NCBI GenBank assembly: GCA_964036275.1
Contig: OZ038440.1
Location: 434,001 to 498,000, forward strand
Direction: 5' to 3'
From: Litoditis marina
Taxonomy: Eukaryota > Nematoda > Chromadorea > Rhabditida > Rhabditidae
Length of the DNA: 64,000 bases
Below, piece by piece: positions 62,377 to 64,000 of the stretch; position 1 is the stretch's first letter; each line of letters begins with the position of its first letter. The position numbers and the translations under genes are program-made. The notes under the pieces are model-generated. The model saw nothing but the letters and a program-made list of their open reading frames with translations. It ran no database searches and was not told where the DNA came from.

Positions 62377-62938
62377 TATATCATATATTCTGTTGGTTTA
62401 CGGCTTCTATCCTCCGGGATAATGACCGTGCGTGTGCGTAATTTAGATCTTAGCATCTGGTCATCGCGGTTTCCAAGGTGACAAATGCATGTCCACATGA
62501 TTACGCACGACCGCTGCCTAATAAATCTGACTAGTTTAAAAGGGGAGTTATTATTTGGTTGATGGTCCTTTCTCCGATTCCTCGTACTAATATTCTAGTT
62601 GTCACCGGGTTCTGCTTATTGCTCAGGAGGAAAAAGTAGTTCTCGCAATTTTGGAAGCTACAGTGCCTTTAGGTATCTAATATATGAAAGTGTGCGTTTT
62701 CTACTTATACGAGATTGAGTTTGCAAGAGTTGTGTTCGAGTGAGGTTTATGCTCTTATTTTTTTCTGTCCGAATGCTCAGGAAAATATGTCTGCATAATA
62801 GTTATTCCCATCATTTAGTCAAATCGGAAGAATGTGTTTACAAACAGATCAAATAGTAAGCGTTCTTTTGTGTGATTATTGATTTTGTTCTATTTTATAT
62901 GGAAACTTTGAAGGTGCCTTGTTTAGAATTATTTAGTC
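62377..62938 (+). other. Intergenic interval after Hsp90
   Basis: About 560 bp with no coding exon. It presumably carries the promoter of the gene starting at 62939. The distance is too great for a typical nematode operon. Confidence 0.5.
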
Positions 62939-63502
62939 ATGGATTCCATTCCGACTGACCCGAAACCAGCTGGTAGTATGAAGAAAACGGCTGGCCGATT
63001 GAGGAAACCGGCCAAAGTTATGAGAAGGGTAGGTAAAGATCAGAAGCTTATATGAGTGTCGCCCGTGGGTTCGATCCCGCTCAGAGGCATGTACCCTATG
63101 TTCAATATTTCTGTCTGTGTTCACCGAACCTATTTGTTTGACAAACCTATAAAACATTCACTCATAACGGTCGACTCGCTGTAGATTCATCTGCTGATTA
63201 AGTATTTTGGTTCAATCGTCTTACAGTATAGTTTACGGTAGCAATCTGAACATATAACATTCAGTGTTTTATAGTTTGAAAAGTTCACGTCCGAAGGCGC
63301 AGATCAGAAAGTATCCATGCAGAACTGTCACCAGTCCGGGTTCATGAAAAATTAACGGTGTTTCTCATCCTGGTTTCAGATGAGAACTGCACCGAAACAG
63401 AACAAAACAGAAGTGACAAATAAAGAGAAATCTGTTCCGAAACCATCAGGAGACGTTGACAAACGTATGGCATCTCTACTCGCACACAAACAAAAAGTAT
63501 GA
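62939..63502 (+). CDS. Small basic protein, possibly truncated by the window edge
   Basis: Exon 62939-63028 (MDSIPTDPKPAGSMKKTAGR then LRKPAKVMRR; donor AGGGTAGGT) joins in phase 0 to the exon starting at 63380 (TTTCAG acceptor; MRTAPKQNKTEVTNKEK, then DKRMASLLAHKQK). Reading on gives a stop at 63502 and 70 residues in total. Alternatively AAA|GTATGA at 63497 is a donor, and the gene continues beyond the window. The protein is lysine-rich with Pro and no hydrophobic segment, so it is probably nuclear or nucleic-acid binding. No family is recognised. Confidence 0.5.
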
Positions 63503-64000
63503 CCAGTATACTCAGTTTTCTACGCACGTGAATTTCTACAGTATGAAATTGAAACTTCACAAGTGATGTGTCCTATTTTTTGATTGGCTTCCAGGTTTTT
63601 ATTTTTTATACTCGATTATACACCATTTGTCGAAAATGTTGAAGTCATTAGTGCAGTTCAGTATAGTTATGTTTAAATGATCATTTTCTTATATGGATGG
63701 CAAAATTGGAAGTACTGACCAAAACTGAATGTCAATTAATCTCCCGGGGTAATTGTGACCCCAGCTATCCGAAATGAACACGTAGGTCAACATGGGGTGA
63801 TTTTTAATTTTTGTTAATAGAAAAACTATTTTGTCCTACTATTGACTTTCATGCCGAAGAAATATCAGAGAGCCTCAGATTAGTTTTGGATTACACTCAG
63901 CCGAAGTCAGGCCATCTACTCATGTGAAGATCTCTGAGAAATCACTGACTCGGCCCCCGCCGACTGAGTCGAAATTGAGACGGCAACGACAGTGTCGCTG
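63503..64000. other. Right edge, no gene seen
   Basis: AT-rich sequence that is intron or 3' flank of the small basic gene. It ends in the GC-rich palindromic repeat. Confidence 0.5.
63929..64000. repeat. GC-rich palindromic repeat, second copy (cut by window end)
   Basis: AGATCTCTGAGAAATCACTG, then the CTGACTCGGCCCCCGCCGAC palindrome and GACGGCAACGACAGTGTCG. Apart from a few bases it is identical to 10964-11040. Confidence 0.85.

Noticed and set aside
63050..63090. Box-B-like GGTTCGATCCC in the intron of the last gene
   Set aside because: No box A at tRNA distance and no cloverleaf.

Overview
Eukaryotic genomic DNA, most likely from a free-living clade V (Rhabditida) nematode. The anchor is a complete, 12-exon cytosolic Hsp90 gene (daf-21 type) at 58074-62265, whose 711-residue product follows nematode DAF-21 closely from the N-terminal ATP site to the terminal MEEVD. 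Five gene models start with an AG splice acceptor only 0-3 nt before the ATG, as expected for spliced-leader trans-splicing. Introns are AT-rich, often kilobases long, and full of short inverted-repeat elements. I could not assign genus or species. All exon models were built by eye from GT/AG sites, frame and phase; no search was run.

Layout. 249-12335 (+): a large Ala/Gln/Lys-rich protein that moves into Pro-rich sequence with four W-P-P motifs. 14736-16860 (-): a GSKIP-type GSK3/PKA-binding protein. 22985-24516 (-): an unrecognised 172-residue protein. 24612-26226 (+): a small lysine-tailed protein with two possible first exons. 26802-26920 (-): a candidate orphan first exon. 30885-35045 (+): a second low-complexity protein whose first exon is phase-compatible with the last exon of the 249-12335 gene, so the two may be one locus with an 18.5-kb intron holding all the genes between. 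A truncated LINE lies in one of its introns. 35046-44442 is gene-poor and repeat-rich. 44443-49630 (+): a rhodopsin-like seven-transmembrane receptor. 49856-54690 (-): FAM50/XAP5, convergent with the receptor. 56052-56734 (-): a tentative 39-residue secreted peptide inside a 64-bp perfect inverted repeat. 57701-57866: a compact heat-shock promoter (HSEs, CCAAT, TATA) followed by Hsp90. 62939-63502 (+): a small basic protein, possibly continuing past the window.

The genes do not form one pathway. They are individually expressed genes: a chaperone, a nuclear splicing/chromatin-associated factor, a kinase-binding adaptor, a neuronal-type receptor and structural-looking low-complexity proteins. 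No bacterial operon, CRISPR array, prophage or true tRNA/rRNA gene was found. The most distinctive content is the repeat landscape: at least six short element families (one derived from a tRNA), several copies of which sit within about 45 bp of splice sites, and one 210-bp inverted repeat that appears to have supplied two tiny exons.
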